Positions 1 through 8,251 of a stretch of DNA of 64,000 bases are shown here, piece after piece (the stretch's first letter is position 1; each line of letters opens with the position of its first letter). The translations under genes and the position numbers were made by a program. Below the pieces are notes generated by a model. The model worked only from the letters and a program-made list of their open reading frames with translations. It searched no databases and was not told the DNA's origin. Source of the DNA: Serratia nematodiphila DZ0503SBS1 (GTDB lineage: Bacteria; Pseudomonadota; Gammaproteobacteria; Enterobacterales; Enterobacteriaceae); contig NZ_JPUX01000001.1 in NCBI RefSeq assembly GCF_000738675.1, positions 2,914,001 to 2,978,000 of the forward strand. Direction: 5' to 3'.

Positions 1-612
1 CACCTGATGCTGCAGCCAACTGCTGAGGGCGGAGTAGCGTGCGAGGCGCGGCATAAAGCGTGCCGCCAGCTCAGGGAACGGCTCGCCGACGCGCCATTGG
101 CGATGCTCGCCGTGCGGGTTGATGTTGGTGAAAATGCGCAGAATGCGTTCGCCGTAGTTCGGGCGCGACGGGAAAGCGTCAACGTGCAGGCGGCTGTCGT
201 CTTTGCGCCAGGAACTGGTCGCCCGCCAGGCGGAAACCGGGTGCAAACGCAGGCTGCCGGTCGGGTGGTGCAGCGCCTCCTGATACTCGGGCAGCAGCCC
301 GGCGATCAGCTGGCGGCAAGATTGATAATAGCGCTCCAGCAGTTGCTGAACCTGTTGACGGCGTTCCGCGACGGCGACGCCGCTCAGTTTGCCGGACAGC
401 GGTTGATAGCTGATGTTTTTGCGCTTCGGATCGACCAGCGTTGGCTCCAGCAGCGGCATTTCCTGTTCAGACAGGGGGAAGGCCAGTTCGGGCAGAAACA
501 GTACCTTGCCCTGTTCCAGTTCGCTGACCGCGCTGGATGCTTCCGCTGCCGCCCATTGTCGCAACGGCAGCGTCAGGACGGCCTGTTCACGCATAATATC
601 GCCAGTAGGCAT
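1..612 (-). CDS. kdoO: Kdo 3-hydroxylase (Kdo2-lipid A dioxygenase), 3' end cut by window edge
   Basis: Reading the minus strand from the ATG at 612-610 gives an open frame that runs off the left edge (about 204 codons visible). The protein begins MPTGDIMREQAVLTLPLRQW and contains an iron-binding HxD motif in RLHVDAFPSRP, as expected of a 2-oxoglutarate/Fe(II)-type dioxygenase. The family hydroxylates the outer Kdo sugar of the lipopolysaccharide inner core at C3, at the inner membrane. A GAGGAG ribosome binding site lies 5-10 bases upstream of the ATG; a second in-frame ATG lies at 594. The C-terminal third, with the distal iron ligand, is outside the window. Assignment is by recognition of the N-terminal half. 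Confidence 0.75.
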   Translation of the reverse strand, partial: MPTGDIMREQAVLTLPLRQWAAAEASSAVSELEQGKVLFLPELAFPLSEQEMPLLEPTLVDPKRKNISYQPLSGKLSGVAVAERRQQVQQLLERYYQSCRQLIAGLLPEYQEALHHPTGSLRLHPVSAWRATSSWRKDDSRLHVDAFPSRPNYGERILRIFTNINPHGEHRQWRVGEPFPELAARFMPRLARYSALSSWLQHQV

Positions 613-1055
613 GAGATCTCCTCGCAAATCTATATCGCTTTATTCCCGTCTTTCAGGTTGCCGCGTGATTGGCTGCACTGGCTTGCGCAGTGGCTGGCTG
701 GAGCGGCGTCAGCAGGCCGCTCAATTGCAACGTGAAATTTGTGGGTTCTATTATGGATGTATCAGCAGGGCGCAGTGCGCCGAAGCGTGCGATGGCTTCC
801 TGATATAGAGAATAGTCCTGATAAGGATATCACCGGCAATACCAATGAAAAGTAAACGAGGGCTAAACGGGGCTGCGCGTAGGCACGAATAATCAAAAAT
901 GGCACGAATTGTCTGCGGAATGGTGATTTTTTATCTTGTTGAATTTTAATGGAAATAAATATTACGCTTATTATTGGCGTTATTTTATTCAGAGCGCAGG
1001 GTAACCCGGGAAAATAATGTTGCGGAGAGGAATTATTTCATTTTGGTTGGTAATA
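613..1055. other. Intergenic region, no gene seen
   Basis: About 440 bases between the divergent kdoO start and the end of the diguanylate cyclase gene. It is more AT-rich than its neighbours, especially at 905-985, and should hold the kdoO promoter. A short direct repeat (ggcacgaat) occurs near 882 and 902. Short open frames here lack a convincing ribosome binding site or protein character. No RNA gene was recognised. Confidence 0.4.
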
Positions 1056-1087
1056 AATCGGGCCGCCAAAATTTGGTGGCCCGATTA
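1056..1087 (-). terminator. Hairpin terminator after the diguanylate cyclase gene
   Basis: The inverted repeat atcgggccgccaaa / tttggtggcccgat forms a stem of about 14 pairs with one G-T pair, four bases beyond the stop codon of the minus-strand gene. The downstream minus-strand bases (atttatta) are only moderately T-rich, so termination may be partial. Confidence 0.6.
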
Positions 1088-1091
1088 ATGA

Positions 1092-2645
1092 TTAAGCGCC
1101 GTAAATGCAGTTTTTGCCTTTTTTCTTGGCCTGATACAACGCACTGTCCGCCTCATTGATAAAGCTGATTGGCGTATCGTTATACATATGTGGCACTTTG
1201 GCGCAGATACCGATGCTGATGGTGACGATGCCGTGCGGATTACCCTGATGCGGAATTTTCAGATCGCGCACCGCGTTGATGACGCGTTCGGCGAAAATCA
1301 GTGCGCCCTGGACGTCGGTATCCGGCAGGATAATCCCCATCTCTTCGCCGCCGTAACGCGCCAGAACGTCGTTGCTGCGGCACGCCAACCCTTTGAGCGT
1401 TTGGCCAATCTGCTGCAGGCATTGGTCACCGGCGACGTGGCCATAGCTGTCGTTGTACTGTTTGAAATAGTCGATATCCAGCATCAGCAGCGCCACGCTG
1501 CGGTAGTTGCGCGAAGCCCGTGCCAGCTCGTTCTTCAGCGCGATATCAAACTGGCGGCGGTTGGCCAGCCCGGTCAGGCCGTCCAGCAGCGCCAGCTCTT
1601 CGAGCATCTGGTTGATGCTGGTCAGCTGATCGCGGGTGCGCATCAGCTCGGCTTCGGTTTGCATGCTGTGCTTGATTTGCCGCAGCAGCACCATGCCCAT
1701 CGCCAACAGGATCATCAGCAGCGAGAGGCCGCCGACGGCGAACAGGCCGGCGTCGGTGCGCCAGTCCGCCAACGCGTCGCGTTTCGACAGCCCGGCGGCG
1801 ATCACCAGCGGAAAGCGGTTGACCCGCGAATAGCCGTAGATGCGCTCTACTTTGTCGTACAGCGAGGTGATGGTGGCGTTACCGAATTCCGAATGCGGCA
1901 AAATTTCGCTGAACAGCACACCCTTGGCGATGTTTTTACCGATCGACGCCGCCGAGTAAGGGCGGCGGTAAAGGATGGTGCCGTCCGCCAGCAGCAGATT
2001 CAGTGAGGCGTCGGTGTTGAGGGCGAAGCTATCGTAAAACTGGCGGAAATAATCGATGTACAGCGTCGCCAGCACCACGCCGCCAAAGCTGCCGTCCGGG
2101 TTGTTGAAACGCCGCGAAACGGGAATGATCAGATCGCCGGTGGTGCGGCTGCGGATCACCTTGCCGATGTACAGGCCGCCGTCGTCGCGGTTTTGATGGT
2201 ATATGAAGTACTCGCGATCGGCGTTGTTGGCGTTCTTGATGAACTTGCCCGAGGAGGTCGCCAACCAGCGGCCGCGCGCATCGTAGAGAAACAGCCCATG
2301 CAGCTGCGGCAGGTTGCCGACCTGTGTTTGCATCACCCGCTGCTGCCGGGTCAATTGCGATGGCCCCAGTCCGTCGTTCTGGAGACGTTCGGTCAGATCG
2401 AGCAGATTGCCGTCCACCTGCATGAAAGTATCGTCGGCATGCTGCGCCAGCGAGCGGGCGAGGTTGGCGGATTCATGCTCGGCGCTGCGCAGATCGCGCT
2501 GGTGTGCGTTCCAGATTTGCCAGCTGTTAAAAAGGATCAGCGTGGCGGCAACGATGATGACAAACACGCCGGCCTGAAATAATAATGGGGAGCTTTTAAC
2601 GCTGCGCGCCGGCACGGCATCCTGTATGGGTTGCTGCTGAGTCAT
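1092..2645 (-). CDS. Membrane-bound diguanylate cyclase with periplasmic sensor (GGEEM variant)
   Basis: 517 residues. An N-terminal membrane helix (about 25-45) is followed by a periplasmic Cache-like sensor region (about 50-300, with the motif RSRTTGDLIIPVSRRF), a second helix (about 305-325) and a C-terminal GGDEF domain (about 350-515). Such enzymes make cyclic di-GMP from two GTP in response to an external signal. The signature loop reads ARYGGEEMGIILPD, so the usual F of GG[DE]EF is M, while the catalytic acidic residues are kept. An RxxD inhibitory-site motif (RSND) sits five residues before it. The start has an AAGGG ribosome binding site. The gene stands alone and ends at a hairpin. 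Family is certain, ligand unknown. Confidence 0.9.
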   Translation of the reverse strand: MTQQQPIQDAVPARSVKSSPLLFQAGVFVIIVAATLILFNSWQIWNAHQRDLRSAEHESANLARSLAQHADDTFMQVDGNLLDLTERLQNDGLGPSQLTRQQRVMQTQVGNLPQLHGLFLYDARGRWLATSSGKFIKNANNADREYFIYHQNRDDGGLYIGKVIRSRTTGDLIIPVSRRFNNPDGSFGGVVLATLYIDYFRQFYDSFALNTDASLNLLLADGTILYRRPYSAASIGKNIAKGVLFSEILPHSEFGNATITSLYDKVERIYGYSRVNRFPLVIAAGLSKRDALADWRTDAGLFAVGGLSLLMILLAMGMVLLRQIKHSMQTEAELMRTRDQLTSINQMLEELALLDGLTGLANRRQFDIALKNELARASRNYRSVALLMLDIDYFKQYNDSYGHVAGDQCLQQIGQTLKGLACRSNDVLARYGGEEMGIILPDTDVQGALIFAERVINAVRDLKIPHQGNPHGIVTISIGICAKVPHMYNDTPISFINEADSALYQAKKKGKNCIYGA

Positions 2646-2805
2646 GTCACCCTTGTTGTTTGATTACTATTCAGTTTGAGTTAAGAGCAATCTTATATTT
2701 TATGCATAAATGCGTCAGACCTCTAGCCTTTAACGAGGCGATAAGGCGAAAGGTCGATCGCTGCCCGCATCAGCGGCGGTGTGAACACCTCGGAGTGAAA
2801 GAGCC

Positions 2806-3000
2806 ATGTCTGATTACATCATTATCGCTTTACTGACGCTGGCGGTGTATTACCCCCTTACGCTGGGAACGCTGGCGGTGATGATGTACTTCGCCTGGCG
2901 CCGCCGCCGATCGCCCTATTGGCGGTTGGGATTGGCGCTGTTGGCGCTGCTGTTCGTGCTGTTCGCCAAGGCGGCGTATGACTGGCACCGCTATGGCTAG
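2806..3000 (+). CDS. Small two-helix membrane protein, unknown function
   Basis: 64 residues with two hydrophobic segments (about 5-28 and 40-55) separated by a basic loop (WRRRRSPYWR), giving a predicted helical hairpin with the loop in the cytoplasm. A GGAG-like ribosome binding site (cctcggagtgaaagagcc) precedes the ATG. It lies alone between two minus-strand genes, so it has its own promoter. Not recognised as a named family. Confidence 0.65.
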   Translation: MSDYIIIALLTLAVYYPLTLGTLAVMMYFAWRRRRSPYWRLGLALLALLFVLFAKAAYDWHRYG

Positions 3001-3015
3001 CGGCGCCATGCGGGG

Positions 3016-3435
3016 TTATTCGACGTTGATCATCCAGTTGACGCCGAATTTGTCGGTCAGCATGCCAAAACCTTTGGCCCAGAAGGTGGCTTGGTAAGGC
3101 ATCGTCACCTGGCCGCCCTGCGCCAGATTGTCGAACAGTTTGCGTCCTTGTTCCGCATCGCTGGGGTTCAGCGACAGCGAGAAACCTTTGTGAGAAGCAC
3201 CGCCGCTGTCATCTTGCGGACAGCCGTCGGAGGCCATCAGCACGCCGTCGCCGATCAGCAGGCGCGCATGCATGATCGCTTCCGGATTGACGTCCTGCGG
3301 TCCGCCTTGCCGGGCTTCTTCGGGCATGTCTTTAAAGCGCATGACCATTTCAACTTTGGCATTCAACTGCTGTACGTAGAAGTTAATCGCTTGCTCACAG
3401 TTACCGCTGAAAAACAGATAGGGTTGTACCAGCAT
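3016..3435 (-). CDS. VOC-family protein of the PhnB/YjdN type
   Basis: 139 residues starting MLVQPYLFFSGNCEQAINFY, the typical first strand of PhnB/YjdN glyoxalase-fold proteins, with the family landmarks MHARLLIGDGVLMASD and FWAKGFGMLTDKFGVNWMINVE near the end. VOC proteins bind or transform small molecules through paired beta-alpha-beta-beta-beta modules. The metal ligands of true glyoxalases are not all present in this subgroup, so no reaction is assigned. The ATG at 3435 has a GAGG ribosome binding site 9 bases upstream; the longer open frame to 3615 gives a basic, unlikely N-terminus. Confidence 0.85.
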   Translation of the reverse strand: MLVQPYLFFSGNCEQAINFYVQQLNAKVEMVMRFKDMPEEARQGGPQDVNPEAIMHARLLIGDGVLMASDGCPQDDSGGASHKGFSLSLNPSDAEQGRKLFDNLAQGGQVTMPYQATFWAKGFGMLTDKFGVNWMINVE

Positions 3436-3611
3436 GACATTGACCTCGATTATGGCCCGACAGGCAACGACCGGCTCTCGGGCGGACGAAATGATTGCTG
3501 GCGGCAATAATTGCCGTCGGTGACTTACTAGTGTAGTTCCCCTGGCGCAGAATGCTTGTGCGAGGTGAGCGCGCCTTCGCCGGCGGTGTGACGGGCAAAG
3601 GCGCGAAGGGG

Positions 3612-4532
3612 TCAATACAGCGACGGTTCGCCGGGTGGGCGGGTTTTAAAGCGGCGGTGCAGCCACATGTATTGGTCGGGGGCCAGCAGCACTTGTTCTT
3701 CCACCACGCGGTTCATCTTGGCCGCCGCGCGCGTTTCATCATCCAGCGGGAAGTCCGTCAACGGCGGCTGCACGATCAGCTCATAGCCCTGAGCATTTGG
3801 CAGGCGGCGCGGCACGAAAGGCACGATCGACGGCCGCCCCATGCGCGCCAGAATAAAGGTGCCGGTGGTCGTGGCGGCATTTTCCACGGCGAAGAACGGT
3901 GTGAATACGCTACTTTGCGGCCCATAATCGTGATCCGGCGCGTACCACAGGATTTCGCCCTGTTTCAGGTTGCGGATCATACCTTTGATATCTTTACGAT
4001 CGATCATGAATTTATTCGAGCGCAGCCGGCCGCGGGTCTGTACCCATTCCATCAGCTTGTTGTTGTGCGGGCGATGCACACCGATGCCGGGGTTTTGCAT
4101 GCCGAAAATGCGCGCACCCAGTTCCAGCGTCAGGAAATGCAGACCGATCAGCAGAACGCCTTTGCCGTCCTGACGCGCCAGCCGCATGTTTTCCATGCCG
4201 CTCACCTTGAACCAGCGGGCGATGCGCCAGTCGGGCCAGAACCAGGCCATGCCGACTTCGAACAGGCCCATGCCGACGGACTCAAAATTTTTGACGATCA
4301 GCGCCTCGCGCTCGGCGGTGGGCATTGCGGGGAAGCAGAGTTCTAAATTGCGGCGCGCTATTTTTACCCGGCGTTTCATTAGGCGCATGGCTATTCTGCC
4401 AAGGCCGTGTCCGAGCCGATAAATGAGCGGGTAGGGCAGTAATACCAAGAGATAGAGTATTCCCAGTCCTATCCACAACAACCAATAACGAGGGCGCAAT
4501 AATTCGCGCTCAAAGCGTTGGTTAGAAAGCAT
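3612..4532 (-). CDS. lpxP: Late lipid A acyltransferase (LpxP/LpxL family)
   Basis: 306 residues. An N-terminal membrane anchor (about 14-38) is followed by the acyltransferase core, with the catalytic box HFLTLE (HX4E), [20 protein letters not shown] and the C-terminal [16 protein letters not shown]. It transfers an acyl chain from acyl-ACP to Kdo2-lipid IVA on the cytoplasmic face of the inner membrane. The sequence reads closer to E. coli LpxP (cold-induced palmitoleoyl transferase) than to LpxL, but LpxL cannot be excluded. AGGAAAA precedes the ATG. The upstream 260 bases are AT-rich and hold no gene. A second lipid A gene, kdoO, lies nearby. Confidence 0.8.
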   Translation of the reverse strand: MLSNQRFERELLRPRYWLLWIGLGILYLLVLLPYPLIYRLGHGLGRIAMRLMKRRVKIARRNLELCFPAMPTAEREALIVKNFESVGMGLFEVGMAWFWPDWRIARWFKVSGMENMRLARQDGKGVLLIGLHFLTLELGARIFGMQNPGIGVHRPHNNKLMEWVQTRGRLRSNKFMIDRKDIKGMIRNLKQGEILWYAPDHDYGPQSSVFTPFFAVENAATTTGTFILARMGRPSIVPFVPRRLPNAQGYELIVQPPLTDFPLDDETRAAAKMNRVVEEQVLLAPDQYMWLHRRFKTRPPGEPSLY

Positions 4533-4792
4533 TTTTCCTGTTATTCCTTTTCTTTGCCAATGGGACCTTAACCCAAATTGTCATGAGGAAGATGATAGAA
4601 TATTTTGTGCTAAACAGGATTTTCCATTAATGCTTTTTTTTACACTTTATTTAAACGCAGGCGAAAAACGAAGCGAAATAGGATTTTTACCGAGGGAGGA
4701 GGGGATATTTTCCGCTATTTCAATCGGCTGGCGAAATTGAAAAATAAAGACACAATTAAGCGCATCGCAAAAGTGACAACGGCTATGTAACC

Positions 4793-4882
4793 TTAATGAA
4801 ACAGTAACGCTACGGAACCGTCCCAAGCGGCGGCCAGTGCGTACAGTAGCGCGAGGATCAGGACAAAAGGTGCATTGAACAT
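4793..4882 (-). CDS. 29-residue single-helix membrane peptide
   Basis: A short ORF with a very strong ribosome binding site (GGGAGGAAACGCCG before ATG). The peptide starts MFNAPFVLILALLYALAAAW and continues DGSVALLFH, so almost the whole length is one hydrophobic helix. Small peptides of this kind are often stress-induced and modulate membrane complexes, but no named relative was recognised. The ribosome binding site argues that it is translated; function is unknown. Confidence 0.55.
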   Translation of the reverse strand: MFNAPFVLILALLYALAAAWDGSVALLFH

Positions 4883-5161
4883 CGGCGTTTCCTCCCGGAG
4901 GATATGTTTAAAGTTTAGCCTTGCAAGATGACAGCGGGATGAAATCAGATCGTTTTTTGTATGGTGAAATTCAGACGGACGGAAATAGGTAAACCGCTGA
5001 TTTTTTACCATAGTCATAGTGTGAAGTTGTGCGTTTGCCGCCGGAAGCCTCCGCATTGAGCGGCAGCGGGCAGATTGCCCAGAGCAAGATCGCGGAGCGG
5101 ATGGTGCCTGGCGCGAAACATGTGACGAAATTCTCAGAGGGTTGGTCTGTAAGGATTTGAC
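4883..5161. other. Divergent intergenic region
   Basis: About 280 bases between the minus-strand 29-residue peptide and the plus-strand DUF883 gene. It must hold both promoters. No further gene, repeat or RNA was recognised. Confidence 0.35.
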
Positions 5162-5359
5162 ATGTCATATGAAAATGACGATCTAAACGGTGTTGAGCAA
5201 CCGAGCGACTACGTGAAAACCACCGCCTGCGAAGTGAGCAGCGGTGTAAAAGCAGCGCTCGAGCAATCATGTGCCTGCCTCAAGGATAACCCTTGGGCGG
5301 GGATAGGCGCCGGCGCCGTCGTGGGCCTGGTAATAGGATTTCTGTTAGGCAAAAGGTAA
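5162..5359 (+). CDS. Short DUF883 protein (ElaB/YqjD/YgaM type)
   Basis: 65 residues. The C-terminal part (NPWAGIGAGAVVGLVIGFLLGKR) is the glycine-rich membrane anchor characteristic of the ElaB/YqjD/YgaM family, whose members are tail-anchored inner-membrane proteins of stationary phase, some of them ribosome-binding. The N-terminal region is shorter than the 100 or so residues usual for the family and is acidic. Fourteen bases separate it from the next gene, so the two are probably co-transcribed. Confidence 0.75.
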   Translation: MSYENDDLNGVEQPSDYVKTTACEVSSGVKAALEQSCACLKDNPWAGIGAGAVVGLVIGFLLGKR

Positions 5360-5373
5360 TAGGGAGAGTAAAG

Positions 5374-5622
5374 ATGGGCATCATTTCCTGGATCATTTTT
5401 GGTTTAATCGCCGGTATCCTGGCCAAGTGGATTATGCCGGGCAAAGACGGCGGCGGCTTTATTGTGACCGTTATATTGGGGATCGTGGGCGCCGTCGTCG
5501 GCGGCTATATCAGCACCTTCTTCGGTATGGGCCGCGTTGACGGTTTTAACCTGGGCAGCTTTGTGGTGGCGGTCATCGGTGCCCTGGTGGTGCTTTTTGT
5601 CTACAGGAAGATCAAAGGCTAA
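5374..5622 (+). CDS. GlsB/YeaQ/YmgE family stress-response membrane protein
   Basis: 82 residues starting MGIISWIIFGLIAGILAKWI, with PGKDGGG and two further glycine-rich helices (GIVGAVVGGYISTFFGMG and SFVVAVIGALVVLFVYRKIKG). This is the standard three-helix pattern of the transglycosylase-associated/GlsB family, small inner-membrane proteins induced by general stress. GGGAGAG precedes the ATG. It follows the DUF883 gene by 14 bases and ends at a hairpin terminator. Confidence 0.88.
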   Translation: MGIISWIIFGLIAGILAKWIMPGKDGGGFIVTVILGIVGAVVGGYISTFFGMGRVDGFNLGSFVVAVIGALVVLFVYRKIKG

Positions 5623-5639
5623 GCAGCCGTTGCTCAACA

Positions 5640-5662
5640 GGGTCGCCGCGGCGGCCCTTTTT
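5640..5662 (+). terminator. Rho-independent terminator
   Basis: gggtcgcc-gc-ggcggccc followed by TTTTT, 17 bases after the stop of the GlsB-type gene. It separates that operon from the YidB-like gene. Confidence 0.75.
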
Positions 5663-5716
5663 CGTGAAATCAATCCGGCGGTGCGGCGCGGGCCGTACCC
5701 GCTAAAGGGGAATATC

Positions 5717-6109
5717 ATGGGTCTGTTCGATAGCGTATTGGGTAACATTCTGGGCGGCGGCGCCAACGGTGGTAAAGGTATCGACTACATCGCCATTATG
5801 CAGTGGGTCGAGCAACAAGGCGGCCTGCAGGCCATTTTGGACAAGTTCCGTCAGGGGCAGTTCGGCGATATCGTCGGTTCCTGGCTCGGCAATGGCGAAA
5901 ATCAGCCGATTACCGGCGACCATGTGCAGCAGGCGTTGGGTAGCGACGCCATCAACCAACTGGCTGAAAAGCTGGGCATCGATCCTGCACAGGCGTCCAG
6001 CACCATTGCACAGTTCTTGCCAACGGTCGCGGATGCCGCCTCACCAAACGGTGAAGTTCAGCAAGACAGCAACGAGCTGGGCGATATGGTCGGTAAACTG
6101 TTCAAATAA
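5717..6109 (+). CDS. YidB-like DUF937 protein
   Basis: 130 residues starting MGLFDSVLGNILGGGANGG. DUF937/YidB proteins are small soluble proteins with a helical core; here the core reads ITGDHVQQALGSDAINQLAEKLGIDPAQASSTIAQFLPTV around residues 68-108, ending DSNELGDMVGKLFK. Biochemical function is unknown in the family. AAGGGG lies before the ATG. It is convergent with the LysR gene, three bases away. The hairpin ggctcccgg/ccgggagc at 6117-6140 lies inside the LysR 3' end and may help end this transcript. Confidence 0.85.
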   Translation: MGLFDSVLGNILGGGANGGKGIDYIAIMQWVEQQGGLQAILDKFRQGQFGDIVGSWLGNGENQPITGDHVQQALGSDAINQLAEKLGIDPAQASSTIAQFLPTVADAASPNGEVQQDSNELGDMVGKLFK

Positions 6110-6112
6110 TGA

Positions 6113-7045
6113 TTAGGCTCCCGGCGTCTGGCCGGGAGCATTCACTCCGTTAATTCCCTCGATCGCCGTCAACGCCTGCTGCAGATGCGCCACCCAGGCG
6201 CGCACTTTCTCCGGAATAAAACGTAAAGCGGGGTAGACCGCGTGCAGCGCCATGGGCGGGTAGCGGTATTCCGGCAAAACGGGCACCAGTGCCCCCGTCG
6301 CCAGCTGCTCGGCGATTAACGGCCGTTGGGCGCCGCCGATACCGGCTCCAGCCTCAATGGCGGCCAGCAGCGATAGCGTATTGTTGGCGCGGAACGTGGG
6401 CCGCACTGCAACCATCTCGGGGCCGTGCGGCCCGAACAGAGTGAGCGTATCGCCGTCGTTCAAACCGCTGTAACGAATGTGCGCATGTTTAGCCAGCTCC
6501 GCCGGCGAACGTGGAGCGCCATACTTGGCCAGGTAGGCCGGTGACGCCACCAGCAGGCGTTGCAGCTCGCCCAAACGTTTAGCCACCATGCCGGGCGCAT
6601 GCAGTTCACCGAAACGCAGTGCCACGTCGATGCCTTCGCCGATCACGTCGGCGCGACGATCGTCCAGCAGCAGCTCGATGGCGAGGTTCGGATGACGTTG
6701 CTGGAAAGCGATGGCCAGCGGCGTGACGTGCAACTGCCCGAACCCGGTCGGGGCATGAATGCGCAGATTGCCCTGTAACTGGTGGTGCTGGCCGTGCAGC
6801 GATTCTTCCGCTTCGTCGACCGCCGCCAGAATCGGTTTGAGGCGCTGATAATAACTGCTGCCGGCATCGGTCAGGGTGACCGCCCGGGTGCTGCGAAACA
6901 GCAGTTGTGCCCTGAGTTGCTGCTCCAGGCCGGCGATTTGCTGACTGACCGCCGGCTGCGTCAAACGCAGATCGCGAGCGGCGGCCGACAGGCTGCCCAG
7001 CTCCGCCACCCGCATAAAGGTTTTCATTGCGTTCAGCTTATCCAT
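6113..7045 (-). CDS. LysR-type transcriptional regulator
   Basis: 310 residues. The N-terminal winged helix-turn-helix (about 1-60, MDKLNAMKTFMRVAELGSLSAAARDLRLTQPAVSQQIAGLE pattern) is followed by the effector-binding domain (about 90-295). The type resembles the DmlR/YafC branch. It is divergent from the frameshifted reductase gene, with starts 111 bases apart. By the usual LysR layout it probably controls that gene and itself. Effector unknown. Confidence 0.9.
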   Translation of the reverse strand: MDKLNAMKTFMRVAELGSLSAAARDLRLTQPAVSQQIAGLEQQLRAQLLFRSTRAVTLTDAGSSYYQRLKPILAAVDEAEESLHGQHHQLQGNLRIHAPTGFGQLHVTPLAIAFQQRHPNLAIELLLDDRRADVIGEGIDVALRFGELHAPGMVAKRLGELQRLLVASPAYLAKYGAPRSPAELAKHAHIRYSGLNDGDTLTLFGPHGPEMVAVRPTFRANNTLSLLAAIEAGAGIGGAQRPLIAEQLATGALVPVLPEYRYPPMALHAVYPALRFIPEKVRAWVAHLQQALTAIEGINGVNAPGQTPGA

Positions 7046-7155
7046 GTCGATCTTGCCTCTAGATTTTTCTTATAAGTGTTAGTGTAAACACTCTTCTACC
7101 GCAAGTATTGCTAATCAATGACACTCAGGGTATCGACAACCTGAGGAGTGGCAAG

Positions 7156-8207
7156 ATGAATACAAAGCGACAGGCATTGGTGATCGGCGCCAATGGCGTG
7201 ATTGGGCGCCGATTGATTGAGGAGCTGACCGGCCAGGGCTGGCAAGTGGTGGGCGTCTCGCGCCGGGGGGGACAATCGGCGCCGGGGGTGCGCCACCTTC
7301 AGGTTGATCTGCTGGATGCGGCGGCGACGCGCGACGCGCTGCGGCCGCTGAGCGCGATTAGCCACGTTTTCTATGCCGCCTATCAGGATGCGCCGGACTG
7401 TGCGGGGCTGGTGGCGCCGAACCTGCAGATGTTGCAACACGTTGTCGAAGGGCTGGAGCCGATCGCGCCGGCGTTGGAGCACATCAGTTTGATGCAGGGT
7501 TATAAGGTGTATGGTGCGCATTTGGGGCCGTTTAAAACGCCGGCGCGCGAAAGCGATGCCGGGCATATGCCGCCGGAGTTTAACGTGGCGCAGCAGCAGT
7601 ATCTGGCGCAGCGGCAGGTCGGCAAACGCTGGCGTTGGAGCGCCATCCGTCCAAGCGTGGTGGGGGCTTCTCCCTCGGCAACCCGATGAATCTGGCGTTA
7701 AGCATCGCGGTTTACGCGTCGATCAGCAAAGCGCTCGGGCTGCCGTTGCGCTTCCCGGGTAAACCGGGCGCTTACCACAGCCTGCTGGAAATGACCGACG
7801 CCGGGCTGTTGGCGCGCGCCACGCTGTGGGCGGCGACCGAACCTGTGGCGGCCAATCAGGCGTTTAATATCAACAACGGCGATCTGTTTCGCTGGAGCGA
7901 GATGTGGCCGAAAATCGCCGCTTACTTTGGGCTGGAATGCGCGCCGCCGCTGCCGATGTCGCTGGAGATCATGATGACGGACAAAGCGTCGCTGTGGCGG
8001 GAGCTGGCGCAGCGGCACCAATTGGCCGAACCGGACTATCGCGCGGTGGCCGGCTGGCGTTTCGCCGATTTCGTCTTTTCCTGGGACTATGACATGTTCG
8101 CGGATGGCAGCAAGGCGCGGCGCTTCGGTTTCCACCAGTTTGTCGAAACCGAAGCCATGTTTTTCTCACTGTTCGATGAGTTCCGCCGCCGCGGCATCAT
8201 TCCCTGA
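7156..8207 (+). pseudogene. PRISE-type NAD(P)-dependent reductase with a one-base frameshift
   Basis: Two overlapping frames together make one short-chain reductase of about 350 residues. Frame one starts at the ATG at 7156 (GAGGAG site) with VIGANGVIGRRLIEELTGQG, the Rossmann GxxGxxG, and runs to SAIRPSVVG; it stops at 7687-7689. Frame two carries GFSLGNPMNLALSIAVYASI and on to the end at 8207. The break lies in a run of five G at 7662-7666; six G would restore SAIRPSVVGGFSLGNPMN. The order of landmarks (YKVYG, IRPSVVGGFS, LRFPG, AFNINNGDLFRW) matches the progesterone 5-beta-reductase/iridoid synthase (PRISE) group, which reduces enones. It could be a true null allele, a sequencing error in the homopolymer, or phase variation. 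Confidence 0.8.
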
Positions 8208-8251
8208 ACGTGGCATTGGTTTCCCCGCAGCACCGGCCGCGGGGAATGGGC

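Noticed and set aside
974..1159. 61-codon plus-strand frame across the diguanylate cyclase 3' end
   Set aside because: Runs through the terminator hairpin and opposite coding sequence; no ribosome binding site.
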